Shown in pieces: positions 7,581 through 16,335 of a stretch of 64,000 nucleotides of DNA; within the stretch, counting starts at the first letter, position 1; every line of letters begins with the position of its first letter. Source of the stretch: MFD01275-c22 sp963705885 (lineage in GTDB: Bacteria; Actinomycetota; Actinomycetes; JACCUZ01); assembly GCA_963705885.1 (NCBI GenBank), contig OY970120.1:2232001-2296000 (forward strand). Direction: 5' to 3'. The notes beneath the pieces were generated by a model. That model was not told where the DNA came from. It did not search any database and saw nothing but the letters and a program-made list of their open reading frames with translations. A program made the position numbers and the translations under genes.

Positions 7581-10500
7581 TCAGCCGAGGAGGTGCTGCA
7601 TCGCGCGGGCGACGATGTCGTGACGCATCCCCTCGGTGGTCAGGCCCTCGGCACCGAACCCGAGGTACACGGTGTCGTCGGTGGTGACGCCCGCGCCCTC
7701 CTCGAACGCCTTCTGCGAGCGCGTCCAGTCGTTGTCGTTCGGGTCCGAGCCGGCGGGGGACCCGGAGACGGTCCAGCCGCCGAGGTCGGTCTCGAACGAC
7801 GTCTGCGCGACCTGCGCCCCGTCGACCGAGACGGCCACGTCGTCGAGGAAGACGCCGAGCCCCTGCGTGCCCCAGTCGCTGATGTAGCTGATCGACACCT
7901 CGACCTGCTGGCCGGCGTAGCGCGAGAGGTCGATCGACCACGTCTGCCAGCCGTTGGAGCCTCCGGTCGTGGCGTGCCACTCGCCGGTGGTCCCCGTCGG
8001 CTCGCAGTTCGCGCCCTGGTAGTGCTCGAGGAACGGGTGGAGCTCGATCCACCCCTCGGCGCAGCTGTCCCCGGTGCCCTGGGCGGTGTGCCCGTTGGCG
8101 TCCGGCAGCGTCGTCCACTGGTCCGAGCCGACCGGGTGCGCCTCGACGACCATGTAGTCCCAGTCGGCCTCGGTGCTGTAGGACGTCTGGAAGCTCAGCT
8201 CGCCGGCCGTTGCGCCCGTCAGGTCGACGGTGCGGGACAGCCGCTTGTAGCTGATGTCGTCGCGGTCGCTGAACAGGTACCAGTCACCGGTGAACGGGTC
8301 GAACGGTGCCGCTCCCGGCCGCTGCCAGTCGATCGGTGCCGCGCTGGCGAACTGCGGGAACTCGTCGGGAGGCAGGAAGCTCGACGCCGTGAGGAACGAC
8401 GCGGTGTGGTCCTGGTTGTCCGCCGACGTTCCGCCGTTGAACGTCCCGTCGAACCCGTCGAAGGCGCCCTGCGTCCCGGTGACGGGGTACGGACTGCCGC
8501 TGTCCGGGTCGGTGCCGCCGTCGCTGACGTACTCGTAGGCCCCCAGCCAGTACTGGCTGAAGTCGTTGAGCAGCGGCAGGCACGGGTATGCACGGACCGT
8601 GCACTCGCCCTGCTCCTCCTCGAACGGGTTGTAGAAGTACACGCCGTCCGCGGCGGAGCCGAAGGCGGCGTACTTGCCCGTGTACAGCAGCTTGCCGCCC
8701 TCGTTGAGGTAGTCGCGCACGGCCAGCTCGAGGTCGAGCGCGAGCTCGGCCGCGGTGCCGCCCGGCTGGCCCACCTCGCGGGTGATGATGTCGTCGCCGG
8801 TCTCCCAGACCACGGCGTCGTAGTGCGAGAGCACACCGAGGTGGTGCGGAGCGGTGCGGTCGTTGACATCGACGTCATAGACGTCGGCGTCGTAGCCGGC
8901 CGCCTCGATCGCCTCGACGTAGCCGTCGGCGTACTTCGCCGTCGTCACGCCCTCCGCCGGCGACACGCCGGTGACGTCCTCGGCGGCGAGCACCAGCACG
9001 TCACCACCGACGTCGTCGGCCACGGTGTAGGTGAAGGGCTCGGTCGCGACGCGACCCTCGCGACGGTCGTACGCGGTGAACCACACCGTCACCTCGTCCC
9101 CGGGCCTGGTCTTGCCCACCGTGCCGCGGAACTCGCCGTAGTAGTCGTCGTGCGTGTCGCCGTAGCGCTCGCCGCCCTTCCACTCCTTGATGCCCGTCGA
9201 CCGCGCGCGCCCGTCGTTGACGGAGTAGTGCATCCGCTCGAACCACAGCGACCGCTTCGCCGTGACCGCGACCTCCTGCTTCTTCGTGGCGTGCGAGACG
9301 CTGAACGGGTCGGCGACCAGGTCCGGGGCGTCCAGGCCGACCGCGGAGTCCGGGTCGTCCGGGTCCTGCGCCGACGTGGCGACCGACATGGCGAACGGGA
9401 TGTTCTTCTCGAACTCGGCCTGGATGAGCTCCTCGTCCTGCGGGAAGTTGAAGCCGCTGATGCAGTCCTCGGCCTCCCACTCGTCGTTCGGGTCGGAGTC
9501 GGAGACGACCTCGCAGGTCGTCATCTCGGGGGTGAAGCCCAGCGTCCCGTGGGCGACCGTGGCGTGGGTGTCGGTGTCGCCGTTCGTCGTGTAGAGCTCG
9601 GCCGAGATGTCGGGGTCGTAGCCCGGCACCGCGGGGTTCTCGTCGGTGCCCGCCATCGCCTCGTAGATGACGTCGTCCGGCGAGGGGGTGTTCACCTGCC
9701 AGCCGATGCCGTAGAGCAGCAGCTCGGCCGCCGAGTGGTAGTTGACGTAGAACTCGAAGCCGACCTTGTCGAACAGCCTGTCCAGGGCCTTGGTCTCCGG
9801 CTCGGACTGCGCGCCGGGCCCGCGGTAGGTCTGGCTGCTGATCTCGGGCGAGGAGCCCTCGTTGTCGTAGCCCCACTTGGTCGCGAAGTTGCGGTTGAGG
9901 TCGACGCCGTCGGCGCCGGTGAGCTGCCCGTTGCCGTCGTTGTCGCGCAGGTTCTTGCGCCACAGCCGGTTGCCCTCGGTGAAGGTGTAGTCGTAGCCGT
10001 CGGGGTTCGACACGGGCAGGAACCACAGCTCGGTCGTGCGCAGGATGCGGCGGATCTCGGGGTCGGAGCTGTAGCCGTCGAGGAAGTGGTGCATGAGCCG
10101 GCGCACCATCTCGGGAGTGATCCACTCACGGGCGTGCTGCGCGCCGCCGTAGAGCACCGCGGGTCGGCGGCCGTCCTTGACCCAGCGGGCGTGCCGGGTG
10201 ACCTTCAGGGCGAGGATGTCCTGGCCCTGCACCGTCTTGCCGAGGTTGACCAGCTTGGCCAGGCCGGGGTGGGCCTTGGCGGTCGCGACGAGCTCGTCGC
10301 GGATGCCGCCGTCCTCGCTGTACGAGCGGTAGGCGTCGTAGCCCTGGCGGGCCTCCTTGGCCAGCAGCGTCGACGCCTTCTTGCCGTCGATGCGCTTGAC
10401 CTCGATGTCGAAGCCCCGGCCCTGCAGCCGTCGGCCGAGGCGCTCGCTCATGACGATCTCGACCGGGATCTTCCCGGCCCGCAGCTTCCCGGTGAAGACG

Positions 10501-10688
10501 TCCTCGCGGTCGAGCCCCACCGCCGCCAGCGAGTCGAGCTGGGCGGGCGAGAGGTCGCCGACGAAGACCTCGAGGTCACTGCCCCCGCTCTTCGGCGCGG
10601 CGCTGGCCGTTGGCGCGGCCACGGCGAGGCTGGCGAAGAGCGCGAAGATCGCGAAGAGGGCAACCTGGGCACGAGCCGGTCTGATCAT
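7581..10688 (-). CDS. Secreted M14-family zinc carboxypeptidase, large multidomain form
   Basis: 1035 residues. The ATG follows gggagaag, and the frame upstream of it is non-coding. The protein has a Sec signal peptide (MIRPARA, a hydrophobic core, then PTASAAPK). The M14 peptidase domain spans about residues 125-460, with zinc ligands and substrate residues visible: HARE (HxxE), NPDGYDYTF, RLWRKNLRD, DLNRNF, YHSAAELLLYG and the catalytic Glu in FTPEMTT. The long C-terminal half carries beta-rich domains and an immune-inhibitor-A-like segment (TSFETDLGGW). It probably degrades extracellular peptides. A terminator and a 119-base gap isolate it from its carotenoid neighbours, so it is likely an independent unit. 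Confidence 0.9.
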   Translation of the reverse strand: MIRPARAQVALFAIFALFASLAVAAPTASAAPKSGGSDLEVFVGDLSPAQLDSLAAVGLDREDVFTGKLRAGKIPVEIVMSERLGRRLQGRGFDIEVKRIDGKKASTLLAKEARQGYDAYRSYSEDGGIRDELVATAKAHPGLAKLVNLGKTVQGQDILALKVTRHARWVKDGRRPAVLYGGAQHAREWITPEMVRRLMHHFLDGYSSDPEIRRILRTTELWFLPVSNPDGYDYTFTEGNRLWRKNLRDNDGNGQLTGADGVDLNRNFATKWGYDNEGSSPEISSQTYRGPGAQSEPETKALDRLFDKVGFEFYVNYHSAAELLLYGIGWQVNTPSPDDVIYEAMAGTDENPAVPGYDPDISAELYTTNGDTDTHATVAHGTLGFTPEMTTCEVVSDSDPNDEWEAEDCISGFNFPQDEELIQAEFEKNIPFAMSVATSAQDPDDPDSAVGLDAPDLVADPFSVSHATKKQEVAVTAKRSLWFERMHYSVNDGRARSTGIKEWKGGERYGDTHDDYYGEFRGTVGKTRPGDEVTVWFTAYDRREGRVATEPFTYTVADDVGGDVLVLAAEDVTGVSPAEGVTTAKYADGYVEAIEAAGYDADVYDVDVNDRTAPHHLGVLSHYDAVVWETGDDIITREVGQPGGTAAELALDLELAVRDYLNEGGKLLYTGKYAAFGSAADGVYFYNPFEEEQGECTVRAYPCLPLLNDFSQYWLGAYEYVSDGGTDPDSGSPYPVTGTQGAFDGFDGTFNGGTSADNQDHTASFLTASSFLPPDEFPQFASAAPIDWQRPGAAPFDPFTGDWYLFSDRDDISYKRLSRTVDLTGATAGELSFQTSYSTEADWDYMVVEAHPVGSDQWTTLPDANGHTAQGTGDSCAEGWIELHPFLEHYQGANCEPTGTTGEWHATTGGSNGWQTWSIDLSRYAGQQVEVSISYISDWGTQGLGVFLDDVAVSVDGAQVAQTSFETDLGGWTVSGSPAGSDPNDNDWTRSQKAFEEGAGVTTDDTVYLGFGAEGLTTEGMRHDIVARAMQHLLG

Positions 10689-10734
10689 GGCGCTCTTCTC
10701 CCGTGTGACGTTTCCGGTGCGGGGCGGTCGCAGT

Positions 10735-10756
10735 CTTGTGTGACACCCGTCACAAG
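10735..10756. promoter_or_regulatory. Imperfect palindrome upstream of the M14 peptidase
   Basis: The sequence cttgtgtgacacccgtcaca plus ag forms two inverted arms (cttgtg/cacaag and tgac/gtca) with a 2-base offset. It lies 47-68 bases before the peptidase ATG. It could be an operator or a weak terminator of the CrtA-like gene upstream; the sequence does not decide. Confidence 0.35.
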
Positions 10757-10807
10757 TCAACGGGGGCCGGAGCGGTTTTTTACCCGCGCTGTGCGCGCCT
10801 CCGGACG

Positions 10808-11497
10808 TCAGGGGGTGCTGCCGCCGAACCTGCCCTCGAGCCCGAGGACGGCGAACCGCGCGAAGAGCTCCTCGGAGTACCACCCCAGCTCCGCCGTCCG
10901 CCGGACCGCCTCGACGTGCGGCGCCCTCCGGTGCGCGAACTCGGTGAGGTCCCGGCCCGACCGCCAGATGCTGAAGGTGCCCTGGAGCCCGACCGGGGCC
11001 TCGCCGATCCCCACGGCGAAGCGCAGCCCCTCGCTGCGGTGCAGGTCGGCGGAGACGGGCGGCACCGAGCGCCAGAACGACACCATCCGCCGCGGCGCCA
11101 GGCGGGCGCGCGTGACGGCGGCCACCGGCCCGTCGTACGGGCGGGGGACCGGGTCGCCGAAGGGTGCCCGTCGCGACCACTTCCCGCGGCTGGTGAGGGG
11201 GAGCAGGTCGACGCGGAGCCGCTCGGAGGCGATGCGGGCCCAGGACCGCGCGACCGGGCCGTTCTCGAAGTCCGCGGCGTCGCGCGGCTCGCGCCAGACG
11301 GCGAGCAGACCCCAGTGGTGCGGGTCGGAGTCACGCACGGTGAACGTCCGGCCACTCCCCGTGCCGAGCAGCTTGGCGAAGGCGGGCCCGCCCGGGCCGC
11401 GCAGGAGCGGCCGGTGGCGACCCATCCGCAGCAGGGCGCCCGGGACGCGGCCGGTCGGGACCCCCCACAGGTGCAGGGTGACCAGCGGCGGGCTCAT
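10808..11497 (-). CDS. Spheroidene monooxygenase (CrtA)-like protein
   Basis: 229 residues from the ATG at 11497, chosen because the family motif begins at once (VTLHLWGVP). A more upstream ATG at 11563 is in frame but adds a segment with no family look. Signatures include LLGTGSGRTFTVRDSD, HHWGLLAVW, SFWRSVPP, GTFSIWRS and, near the end, the strongly conserved RRTAELGWYSEELFARFAV. CrtA-type enzymes add keto groups at C-2 of acyclic carotenoids in purple bacteria. It precedes the other carotenoid genes on the strand, with the peptidase in between. Confidence 0.8.
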   Translation of the reverse strand: MSPPLVTLHLWGVPTGRVPGALLRMGRHRPLLRGPGGPAFAKLLGTGSGRTFTVRDSDPHHWGLLAVWREPRDAADFENGPVARSWARIASERLRVDLLPLTSRGKWSRRAPFGDPVPRPYDGPVAAVTRARLAPRRMVSFWRSVPPVSADLHRSEGLRFAVGIGEAPVGLQGTFSIWRSGRDLTEFAHRRAPHVEAVRRTAELGWYSEELFARFAVLGLEGRFGGSTP

Positions 11498-11679
11498 GAC
11501 CGGGGAGCCTACGGACGCGTCGCGCGTCTCGGAGGCCGAGACCCGACCATGGTCGACTCGCATGGTGAGCCGTCAGGGGTCAAGGTGCATGAACCACCGG
11601 CCGACGTGGGTACAGGACACCTGCCTGCCCCGCCGACTCGACGGCGCCCCCACGCCGTCCGATCGAAAGCCCGACACCC

Positions 11680-12570
11680 TTGACGCCCCACGGCACCACC
11701 GTTCCCGGACGCCTCAGCCGCCTCCTGCACAACCGGCCCCTGCAGGCTGCGGTGCTCGTGGTCGCCCTCGCCGTGTCGCTGTGGAGCTTCGAGCGCGTCC
11801 CGCACGCCTCCTGGGAGCCGGCCCTGATCGGGCTCCTCCCGTGGGTCGTCGGCAAGTACGTGCTCTGCCCGCTGCGCTGGCACGCCCTGTCCGTGAGCGG
11901 GCGGACCCGGCGCTGGCACCTGCGCGCCTACGCCGAGAGCGAGCTGATCGGGCTGGCCTCACCCGCTCACGTCGGGGCGGACCTGTGGCGCATGCACCGC
12001 CTGCAGGCCTGCGGCCTGAACCGGTCCTGCGCGCTCGCCGAGGTCGGCCTGGACCGGCTGGTGGGTGCGCTCGGCCTCACGGTGTTCGTCGTCGCGTCCG
12101 GCTCGACGCTCCCGCCCCGGCTGATGGCCGCGGCCGCCGGGCTCGCCGTCGTGGCGGTGGTCGTCGGCGTCGTCGTGCACCGCAGGCATCCCGGGCTGCT
12201 GGCGGCCCGCCCGCTCCCGCCGCCGAGGGTGCTCGTCAAGGGCGTGCTCATCTCGATGGCCTACCAGCTCTCGATCATCGGGCTGCTGGTCGGCACCATC
12301 TCCGCGATGGGGGCGCAGGTGCACCCGCTGGCCCTGCTCGGTGTGTTCGGCGCGAGCCAGGTCGCCGGCATCATCCCGGGGGTCAACGGAGCCAGCCCCC
12401 GCGAGGGCGCGCTCGTGGTCGGCCTGGCCTCGCTGGGGGTCGCCTGGCCCGCCGCGATCGGCGCCGTCGCCCTGACCGCGGTGCTCGCCTGGCTGCCCGC
12501 GCTGCTGCTCGGCGGCGCCAGCCTCGGTCTGCGACGCCTGCGTCCCGCCGCGTCGCCCGCCGCCGCCTGA
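11680..12570 (+). CDS. Flippase-like integral membrane protein (UPF0104/AglD-MprF N-domain type)
   Basis: 296 residues from a TTG; no better start is evident, so the N-terminus is uncertain. There are about eight hydrophobic spans, with the family patterns WVVGKYVLCPLRWHAL, the ELIGLASPAHVGADLWRMH loop, and the GASPREGALV motif near residue 240. Related domains in MprF and AglD move or modify lipid-linked substrates across the membrane. The following PAP2 and GDPD genes on the same strand support a lipid role. The substrate is unknown. Confidence 0.75.
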   Translation: MTPHGTTVPGRLSRLLHNRPLQAAVLVVALAVSLWSFERVPHASWEPALIGLLPWVVGKYVLCPLRWHALSVSGRTRRWHLRAYAESELIGLASPAHVGADLWRMHRLQACGLNRSCALAEVGLDRLVGALGLTVFVVASGSTLPPRLMAAAAGLAVVAVVVGVVVHRRHPGLLAARPLPPPRVLVKGVLISMAYQLSIIGLLVGTISAMGAQVHPLALLGVFGASQVAGIIPGVNGASPREGALVVGLASLGVAWPAAIGAVALTAVLAWLPALLLGGASLGLRRLRPAASPAAA

Positions 12571-12685
12571 GGGCACCGTCCCCCACCGGGTCCCGACACG
12601 CCGCCCGTGAACCGAGGGCATAAACCCCTTGTGGACAGGCGCTGCACCAGGAACCGTTGACGTCGAACGGCTGTGGGGAGGAGCC

Positions 12686-13498
12686 ATGGGGACCGCCGAG
12701 CGCACCGCGGGCCTGCGAAGGCCCCCCCGGGTGACCCTGCGCCGGCTCGCCACCGAGGTGGCGGTCGTCGTGGCGGCGGTCCTCGTCTACTTCGGCGTGC
12801 GCGGCGAGACCGCGGTCGACGCCACCCGGGCCCACGAGCACGCCGACCTTCTGGTCGACCTCGAGGTCTGGCTGGGCATGAACGTCGAGCACGCCGTGCA
12901 GAACGTCGTGACCGCCTCTCAGGCCGCCGTCATGGTGATGAACTGGGTCTACATCTGGGGCCACTGGCCGGTGATCGCGGCCGTTCTCGTCTGGCTGTTC
13001 GTGGCCCGGCCCGAGGGCTACCGCGAGATCCGCGGTGCCATGGTGCTCTCGGGTGCGGTGGGGCTGGTGGTCTTCGCGGGGTTCCCGGTGGCGCCGCCGC
13101 GGCTGGCCGACCCGGACATCGTGGACACCGTGACCGAGTACTCCACGTCGTACCGCCTGCTGCAGCCGCCCGCCCTGGTCAACCAGTACGCCGCGATGCC
13201 CAGCCTGCACGTCGGCTGGGACCTGCTGATGGGCCTGGCGATCATGACGTACGCCCGCCGCCGGTGGGTGCGCCTCGTCGGTGCCCTGCTTCCCCTCACG
13301 ATGCTCGTGTCGGTGGTCGCCACCGGCAACCACTACCTGGTCGACGCCGTGGCCGGCGCGGTCCTCGTGCTGGTCAGCCTCGCCGTCGTGCGGCTGGTGC
13401 GGCGCCGGAGAGCCGTCGCGGCGCACGCCCGGGGCATCCCCGCGCAGCGGGCCGCCGTCGAGGACCTCCGGCCCGAGCCGGTGGACCGCCGCCGGTGA
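12686..13498 (+). CDS. PAP2-family membrane phosphatase/phosphotransferase
   Basis: 270 residues; the ATG follows ggggaggag with good spacing. There are about six membrane spans. The PAP2 motifs needed for catalysis are visible as PSLHVGWD (motif 2, near residue 172) and HYLVDAVAG (motif 3, near residue 217). The arrangement resembles the inositolphosphorylceramide-synthase-like PAP2 subgroup found in actinobacteria. Its stop TGA lies inside the GTGA that starts the next gene, so it is coupled to the GDPD-like protein. A basic C-terminal tail is on the cytoplasmic side by charge. Confidence 0.85.
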   Translation: MGTAERTAGLRRPPRVTLRRLATEVAVVVAAVLVYFGVRGETAVDATRAHEHADLLVDLEVWLGMNVEHAVQNVVTASQAAVMVMNWVYIWGHWPVIAAVLVWLFVARPEGYREIRGAMVLSGAVGLVVFAGFPVAPPRLADPDIVDTVTEYSTSYRLLQPPALVNQYAAMPSLHVGWDLLMGLAIMTYARRRWVRLVGALLPLTMLVSVVATGNHYLVDAVAGAVLVLVSLAVVRLVRRRRAVAAHARGIPAQRAAVEDLRPEPVDRRR

Positions 13499-14160
13499 CG
13501 GCAGACGGCCTGGTCACCATCGCGCACCGCCGGGGGAACACCGTCGACGGCCTGCGTGAGGCCCTGGCGAGCGGGGTGCACCTCGTCGAGTGCGACGTGC
13601 ACGCCTTCCGTGGCCGGCTGGAGGTCCGCCACCTGAAGTCGATGGGCGGGCTGCCGTGGCTGTGGGACAGGGGCGAGCTCGTGCACCGGCGGCGGCACCG
13701 TCACCTCGAGCTCGCCGAGCTCGTCGAGGAGCTCGGCGACGACCACCGGCTGATGATCGACCTCAAGGGCCTGCACCCGCGGCTCGCGCCGTCGGTCGCG
13801 CGCCTGCTGCGCGCGGCCGCCCCGGACCTCGGGCTGACGGTGTGCACCAAGAGCTGGGGCATGCTCGAGCAGTTCGACGTGCCGGTGCGGCGGGTGCTCT
13901 CGGCCGGCTCGCGCCGCGCCGTGGCCCGCCTGCTGGCCCGGGTCGACGCCGGGCCGGTGCACGGTGTGTCCGTGCGCCGGTCGCTGCTCACGCCGGAGGT
14001 CGTCGAGCGCCTGCACCGCGGGACCGACCTGGTCATGACCTGGCCGGTCGACACCCCCGAGGCGCTCGCCGACGCGCGACGGCTCGGGGTCGACGCGGTG
14101 ATCAGCAAGGACCTCGACCTGCTCCGGGGCATCCTCGACGGTCAGCGCGGCCCCTCCTGA
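13495..14160 (+). CDS. Glycerophosphodiester phosphodiesterase (GDPD)-like protein
   Basis: 221 residues from a GTG that overlaps the PAP2 stop (GTGA). The TIM-barrel GDPD pattern is visible: IAHRRGNTVDGLREAL at the N-terminus, VECDVHAFRGRLEVRH with the acidic metal ligands, MIDLKGLHPR, and the C-terminal TWPVDTPEALADARRLGVDAVISKD, split here only by ordinary sequence. It is shorter than typical GDPDs (about 240-300). The second catalytic His of the usual HD-x(12)-H element appears as H in LEVRHLK. It probably hydrolyses deacylated phospholipid head groups. It converges on the PrmC-like gene with a 19-base overlap. Confidence 0.8.
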   Translation: MTADGLVTIAHRRGNTVDGLREALASGVHLVECDVHAFRGRLEVRHLKSMGGLPWLWDRGELVHRRRHRHLELAELVEELGDDHRLMIDLKGLHPRLAPSVARLLRAAAPDLGLTVCTKSWGMLEQFDVPVRRVLSAGSRRAVARLLARVDAGPVHGVSVRRSLLTPEVVERLHRGTDLVMTWPVDTPEALADARRLGVDAVISKDLDLLRGILDGQRGPS

Positions 14161-14945
14161 GGGGCGCGCGTCCCCACCACCACCGTCGCCTCCAGCTCCT
14201 CGGACGTCACCACCCGCGCGGTCAGCCCCGCACCCGAGACGACGTGGACGGCCTGCGGTGCCTGGCCGTCGCTCGTCTCGACGAGGAGCCGGCCGCCCGG
14301 CGCGAGCCACCCGGGTGCGCCCGCCGCGACCCGCCGCAGCACGTCCAGCCCGTCGCCGCCGCCGTCGAGCGCCACCCGTGGCTCGTGCAGGCGGGCCTCC
14401 GGCGGCAGCAGCGCAATCGCGTCGGTCGGCACGTAGGGCACGTTCGCGACGAGGACGTCCACCCGGCGCCGCAGCCGGGTGGGGAGCGGGTCGAGCAGGT
14501 CACCCTCGTGCACGTGGCCGCCGACGGGGTCGACGTTGCGGCGCGCGCACCGCACGGCCGCGGGGTCGATGTCGGCCGCGTGCAGCTCCACGTCGCCCAG
14601 GGCCGCGGCGACCGCGACGCCGATGGCGCCCGAGCCGCAGCACAGGTCCACGACGACCGCCCCCGCCGGGGCCCCTGCCACGGCCACCCGGACCAGGAGC
14701 TCGCTGCGGTGCCGGGGCACGAAGACGCCGGGGTCGACCGAGATCCGCAGGTCGCAGAACTCCGCCCACCCGACGACGTGCTCGATCGGGACCCCCGCCG
14801 CCCGGCGCTCCACCATGCCCGCCAGGTCCGCCGGGCTGCCCGCCGCCCCGACGAGCAGCCGCGCCTCGTCCTCGGCGAACACGCAGCCGGCACCGCGGAG
14901 CCGAGCCGCGACCGACGCGAGGTCGGCCCCGGGCGGAGCAGGCAT
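14142..14945 (-). CDS. PrmC/HemK-related protein-glutamine N5-methyltransferase (putative)
   Basis: 267 residues. The ATG at 14945 follows ggaaggagc, which decides the start; the frame runs on upstream without a site. An N-terminal helical domain is followed by the SAM-binding fold: GVPIEHVVGWAEFCDL, then VFVPRHRSELLVRVA, VVVDLCCGSGAIGVAVA (motif I), AADIDP and the catalytic loop as NVPYVP instead of NPPY. The NVPY form is known in a PrmC-related subfamily of actinobacteria, so the target may differ from release factors. The dcw cluster, not prfA, is nearby. Confidence 0.82.
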   Translation of the reverse strand: MPAPPGADLASVAARLRGAGCVFAEDEARLLVGAAGSPADLAGMVERRAAGVPIEHVVGWAEFCDLRISVDPGVFVPRHRSELLVRVAVAGAPAGAVVVDLCCGSGAIGVAVAAALGDVELHAADIDPAAVRCARRNVDPVGGHVHEGDLLDPLPTRLRRRVDVLVANVPYVPTDAIALLPPEARLHEPRVALDGGGDGLDVLRRVAAGAPGWLAPGGRLLVETSDGQAPQAVHVVSGAGLTARVVTSEELEATVVVGTRAPQEGPR

Positions 14946-15017
14946 GCGGCTCCTTCCGCGTGACGGTGTGCGGGTGCAAGTATCGGCGGCGAGATCCTCG
15001 ATCCGCAGGGAGGACAT

Positions 15018-15512
15018 GTGGCGACGCACCAGAAGATCACGCCGAACCTGTGGTTCGACGACCAGGCGGAGGAGGCGGCGGCGTTCTACGTCTCGGTGTT
15101 CCGGGACTCGCGCATCGTCGGGACCACCCGCTACCCCGAGGAGAGCCCCGGGGAGGCCGGCACGGTCATGACCGTCGAGTTCGAGCTCGAGGGGCAGCGC
15201 TACGTCGGCATCAACGGCGGCCCGCAGTTCACGTTCGACGAGGCCGTGTCGTTCCAGGTCAGCTGCGAGACCCAGGACGAGGTCGACTACTTCTGGGACG
15301 CCTTGCGCGAGGGCGGCGGTGAGGAGAGCCGGTGCGGCTGGCTCAAGGACAGGTACGGCCTGTCCTGGCAGGTCGTCCCGGCCGGGATGGAGGAGATCTT
15401 CGCCGACCCCGACCCGGACCGCGCGGCCCGCGCCATGCAGGCGATGCTCGGCATGCGCAAGCTCGACGTCGACGCGCTGCGGCGGGCCGCCGACGGCGTG
15501 CCGGCGACCTGA
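15018..15512 (+). CDS. VOC-family protein, PhnB/3-demethylubiquinone-methyltransferase-like
   Basis: 164 residues from a GTG after ggagga. The pattern KITPNLWFDDQAEEAAAFYV at the N-terminus, then FQVSCETQDEVDYFWDAL and CGWLKDRYGLSWQVVP, is diagnostic of this PhnB-like VOC subgroup, which is often annotated wrongly as a methyltransferase. The C-terminus (RAMQAMLGMRKLDVDALRRA) is also typical. Function is unknown. It is divergent from the PrmC-like gene with a 72-base gap. Confidence 0.88.
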   Translation: MATHQKITPNLWFDDQAEEAAAFYVSVFRDSRIVGTTRYPEESPGEAGTVMTVEFELEGQRYVGINGGPQFTFDEAVSFQVSCETQDEVDYFWDALREGGGEESRCGWLKDRYGLSWQVVPAGMEEIFADPDPDRAARAMQAMLGMRKLDVDALRRAADGVPAT

Positions 15513-15535
15513 CGGGCGGAGGACTCGCCGTCAGG
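15508..15535. terminator. Weak hairpin between the convergent VOC and ABM-like genes
   Basis: An 8-bp stem (15508-15515 with 15528-15535) spans the VOC stop codon and ends before the ABM-like gene stop at 15543. It could serve both strands. Confidence 0.4.
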
Positions 15536-15542
15536 CCCGGCG

Positions 15543-15833
15543 TCACCCCTCGAGCAGGGCCCGCTGGGACGTGCAGAGGTCGGCCAGCCGTTCGCCGAGC
15601 CCGTCGTAGGCCTCGCGCCACTGCCCGAGGAAGGCGTGCCAGGACGGCTCGTCGGTCCAGCGGTCCACGGTGACGAACCGGTCCGCGTCCTCCGCACCGC
15701 GGTAGAGCTCGGTGCCGAGGTAGCCGTCGCCGCTGGTGAACAGGCGCGCCCAGTCGCCGTCCTTGCCGTAGGCCGCGAGGAAGGCACCGCCGCGATCGGC
15801 GGGGACCTCGTACTCCCAGACGCGGATGTACAT
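15543..15833 (-). CDS. Small ABM-like (ferredoxin-fold) protein
   Basis: 96 residues. MYIRVWEYEVPADRGGAFLA at the start, FVTVDRWTDEPSWHAFL in the middle and a helical end match the dimeric alpha-beta barrel fold shared by antibiotic-biosynthesis monooxygenase-type proteins. Members range from quinol monooxygenases to heme degraders, and this one cannot be assigned. It follows the YbaK-like gene by 7 bases on the same strand, so the two form an operon. Confidence 0.7.
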   Translation of the reverse strand: MYIRVWEYEVPADRGGAFLAAYGKDGDWARLFTSGDGYLGTELYRGAEDADRFVTVDRWTDEPSWHAFLGQWREAYDGLGERLADLCTSQRALLEG

Positions 15834-15840
15834 GCGGCGC

Positions 15841-16317
15841 TCAGTCGGATCCGACGTCGGCGGGCTCGCCGCCGGTGAGCGCGAGCAGCTCGTCGTGGGT
15901 CGTCGGGAACACCGCGTGCGGGTGCCCGGCGGCGGCCCACACCTCGGCGTAGGCCGCGAGATGGGTGTCGACCAGGGTCCGCAGCGGTTCGGGGTGCCCG
16001 ACGGGTGCCACCCCGCCGATCGCGAAGCCGGTGTGGGTGCGCACGAAGTCGGGGTCGGCCCGGTCGACCCGCTCGGCGCCGACGAGGCGGGCGACCTTGC
16101 CGGTGTCGACCCGGTGGCCTCCGGAGGCCATCACCAGCAGCGGGGCGCCGTCGGCCGAGAACACCAGGGAGTTCGCGATCTGGGCCGGCTCGACGCCGAG
16201 CTGGGCCGCGGCCTGGGCCGCGGTGCGGGCCGAGTCGTCGAGGTGGCGGACCGCGCCCGCGGCGCCGCGCTCGGCCAGGATCCGGGTGACTCTCAGCACG
16301 CTCGGGTGGTTCTGCAC
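15841..16317 (-). CDS. YbaK/EbsC-family aminoacyl-tRNA deacylase
   Basis: 158 residues. It shows the YbaK fold: HLDDSARTAAQAAAQLGVEP, then IANSLVFSADGAPLLVMASG, HRVDTGKVARLVGAERV and the GFAIGGVAPVGHPEPL segment that lines the active site. Family members clear mischarged tRNAs (for example Cys-tRNA-Pro) or act on free aminoacyl adducts. The lysine used by E. coli YbaK is not obvious in the first strand, as in many actinobacterial homologues, so the exact substrate is open. It is divergent from the SOS-controlled cassette. Confidence 0.85.
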   Translation of the reverse strand: MQNHPSVLRVTRILAERGAAGAVRHLDDSARTAAQAAAQLGVEPAQIANSLVFSADGAPLLVMASGGHRVDTGKVARLVGAERVDRADPDFVRTHTGFAIGGVAPVGHPEPLRTLVDTHLAAYAEVWAAAGHPHAVFPTTHDELLALTGGEPADVGSD

Positions 16318-16335
16318 AGCACCGCAGGTTAGTGC

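Noticed and set aside
6645..12623. A 1992-codon open frame on the plus strand
   Set aside because: It is the antisense shadow of the carotenoid and M14 peptidase genes: Val/Gly/Arg-rich, with no motifs.
15018..15512. Annotation as 3-demethylubiquinone methyltransferase
   Set aside because: There is no SAM-binding motif; the sequence is a PhnB-like VOC protein.
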